NCBI GenBank assembly: GCA_037577475.1
Contig: CM075187.1
Span: 2,977,046 to 3,041,045, forward strand
DNA length: 64,000 nt
From: Chaunax sp. Z400
Lineage: Eukaryota; Chordata; Actinopteri; Lophiiformes; Chaunacidae
Reading direction: 5' to 3'
Below, in pieces: positions 62,735 to 64,000 of the stretch. Below the pieces are notes generated by a model. That model had not been told where the DNA came from. It did no database searches and saw nothing but the letters and a program-made list of their open reading frames with translations. Both the position numbers and the translations under genes were made by a program. How positions within the stretch are numbered: position 1 is the stretch's first letter; the number at the start of each line of letters is the position of its first letter.

Positions 62735-64000
62735 CTGTAGGCAGAAGGGAGCAACATTGTTCCCATAATGCTATTTCATCAACCATTATATTCAAAACAC
62801 ACAAAATGCATGTGCATCTTTGACAATACTGCTCCAACACACAATGCACAGACATTACAATACAACGCAAGAGAGTTTACTCAGCATTGGAAGCATGCAA
62901 AACTCCTTCCTTACACAAAGGCTTTGCATCTGTGTGAAGATAAAACAGAGGACAGAAATAACAGGATGAATCTGAAGAGGAGAAATGTGGGAAAAGTTAA
63001 ACGGTGTCTCGGCTGCCCAGAGGCTTGTAAAGACCTTTAATGTTGGACTTTGGAGCAGGATCTTGTTAATTCAGGAGGAACTGAGAGATTCCATTATTCA
63101 AGGGAAGTCTGTTTTTTTTTTATTTCATGGCCTTGTATTACAGAAAACAGCACAGAATGCACTTTGTGGGCAGTTGAAGTTAACAAACCATACAAGATTG
63201 AAATCCTCATCAATCAAGCTATCATGAATCACACCCTGTGACTCACCCCTACGGATCGATAAATCCACAGCAAGCAGGGGGGGGAATTCACTGCTTCAAG
63301 AGAGCTGCATAACATGACATGCTCTGAAGGTAAAGTGAGCTCCGGGATGGCATTATAAAACAAATGATCTTATAATGATAATGCAAAGTAGTCGGTGATA
63401 TCATTAAAAAAGGGGAATTGCTTTGATTAGGAGACACACAGGAGTTTGTTGTGCTGAAGACTGAGAATGACAAAGAATGCTGAATTCTAAAAAGACAGGG
63501 TGTGAAGTTGTGTTTTTCACGTCTGTTCAGGGATCATCATTATTTGTTTACAGGAGGTGTAAAATCAAAATTCCTAAACTTTAAGACAAAAGACAGATCT
63601 GCCTATTCCAGGGGTGCTGTGCATGAGTTGTGGCTTCCACAGCCTTATCTCTTCGGATGAGATAAATAAATGCAATAATTTCCATCACGAGCAATAAAAC
63701 AAGACTTCTGACAGGCTGTGGTATTTATGAGCTGAAGCCTGCAACTCAGATTTATTTGCAATGAAAGGGTCGACTTTTCTTCTCCTCATTTACATCAGCA
63801 TTTGGCCATGTTAAATCCAGGCCAATGGTGAATTTTTAAAAGGTTGGCATCAATCTTGCGGGAACGATTGCCATATTCGACGCAGACTTCTTTTACCTTT
63901 CAAAGGTTGATTCCACTGCGGAGGAAGAAAAGGTACACATCTTTCAAAGCCCACAGACACCAAAATGGGCTGATAAAGCAGGGGGGAATTGGTTTAAATG
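62735..64000 (-). other. mvb12b intron, continuing beyond window
   Basis: Sequence upstream of the linker exon on the transcribed strand. No further mvb12b coding exon was recognised. Its last part (63280-63960) is repeat-poor and enhancer-like. Confidence 0.65.
63280..63960. promoter_or_regulatory. candidate regulatory element near window end
   Basis: Repeat-poor interval with gataatgcaaagtagtcgg, ccttatctcttcggatgaga and GATAAATAAATGCAATAAT near 63660-63679. Inferred only. Confidence 0.3.

Noticed and set aside
62735..64000. Further mvb12b exons (MABP domain) at the window end
   Set aside because: No frame with flanking splice sites and family resemblance was found.

Overview
The window reads as vertebrate, almost certainly teleost, nuclear DNA. 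Coding sequence is sparse and split by GT-AG introns. Simple repeats are abundant, above all long AC/GT tracts, and there are many short dispersed repeats of the kind common in ray-finned fish genomes. There are no bacterial-style gene strings, CRISPR arrays or recognisable tRNA/rRNA genes.

Two genes can be anchored, both on the minus strand and head-to-tail. The first two coding exons of an lmx1b gene (LIM-homeodomain transcription factor) lie at 27048-26910 and 26521-26335. Everything from 26334 down to position 1 is the start of its large second intron; exon 3 (second LIM domain), the homeodomain exons and the 3' end are outside the window. About 16 kb upstream of the lmx1b start, the last four coding exons of mvb12b (ESCRT-I subunit) are at 62734-62673, 49953-49898, 48882-48823 and 43456-43415. 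They encode the C-terminal UMA domain and the stop codon; the MABP-domain exons lie beyond position 64000. MVB12B-then-LMX1B in the same orientation is also the human 9q33.3 arrangement, so this is conserved synteny. It has the look of a regulatory block in which a housekeeping 'bystander' gene sits beside a developmental regulator.

By region: 1-26334 is lmx1b intron 2, mixing microsatellites, a foldback element and dispersed repeats with repeat-free, homeodomain-motif-rich stretches that look like conserved non-coding enhancers. 26335-27400 holds lmx1b exons 2 and 1 and the promoter-proximal region. 27400-43414 is intergenic: a possible short orphan terminal exon near 29.2 kb, candidate enhancers (34.4-35.5, 37.3-37.6, 41.3-41.5 kb), an 18/21-bp minisatellite with higher-order structure (36.4-37.2 kb) and dispersed repeats. 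43415-64000 is the 3' part of mvb12b, whose introns carry more enhancer-like stretches (46.2, 47.8, 50.5, 56.2, 59.5 and 63.5 kb).

No new enzymatic or defence system is visible. The points most worth checking are the candidate regulatory elements, a 27-nt C tract just upstream of an mvb12b splice acceptor, a CTT tract just inside the lmx1b intron-2 donor, the unassigned terminal-exon-like sequence at 29.2 kb, and the repeat structures. Conservation claims rest on sequence appearance, since no alignment could be run.
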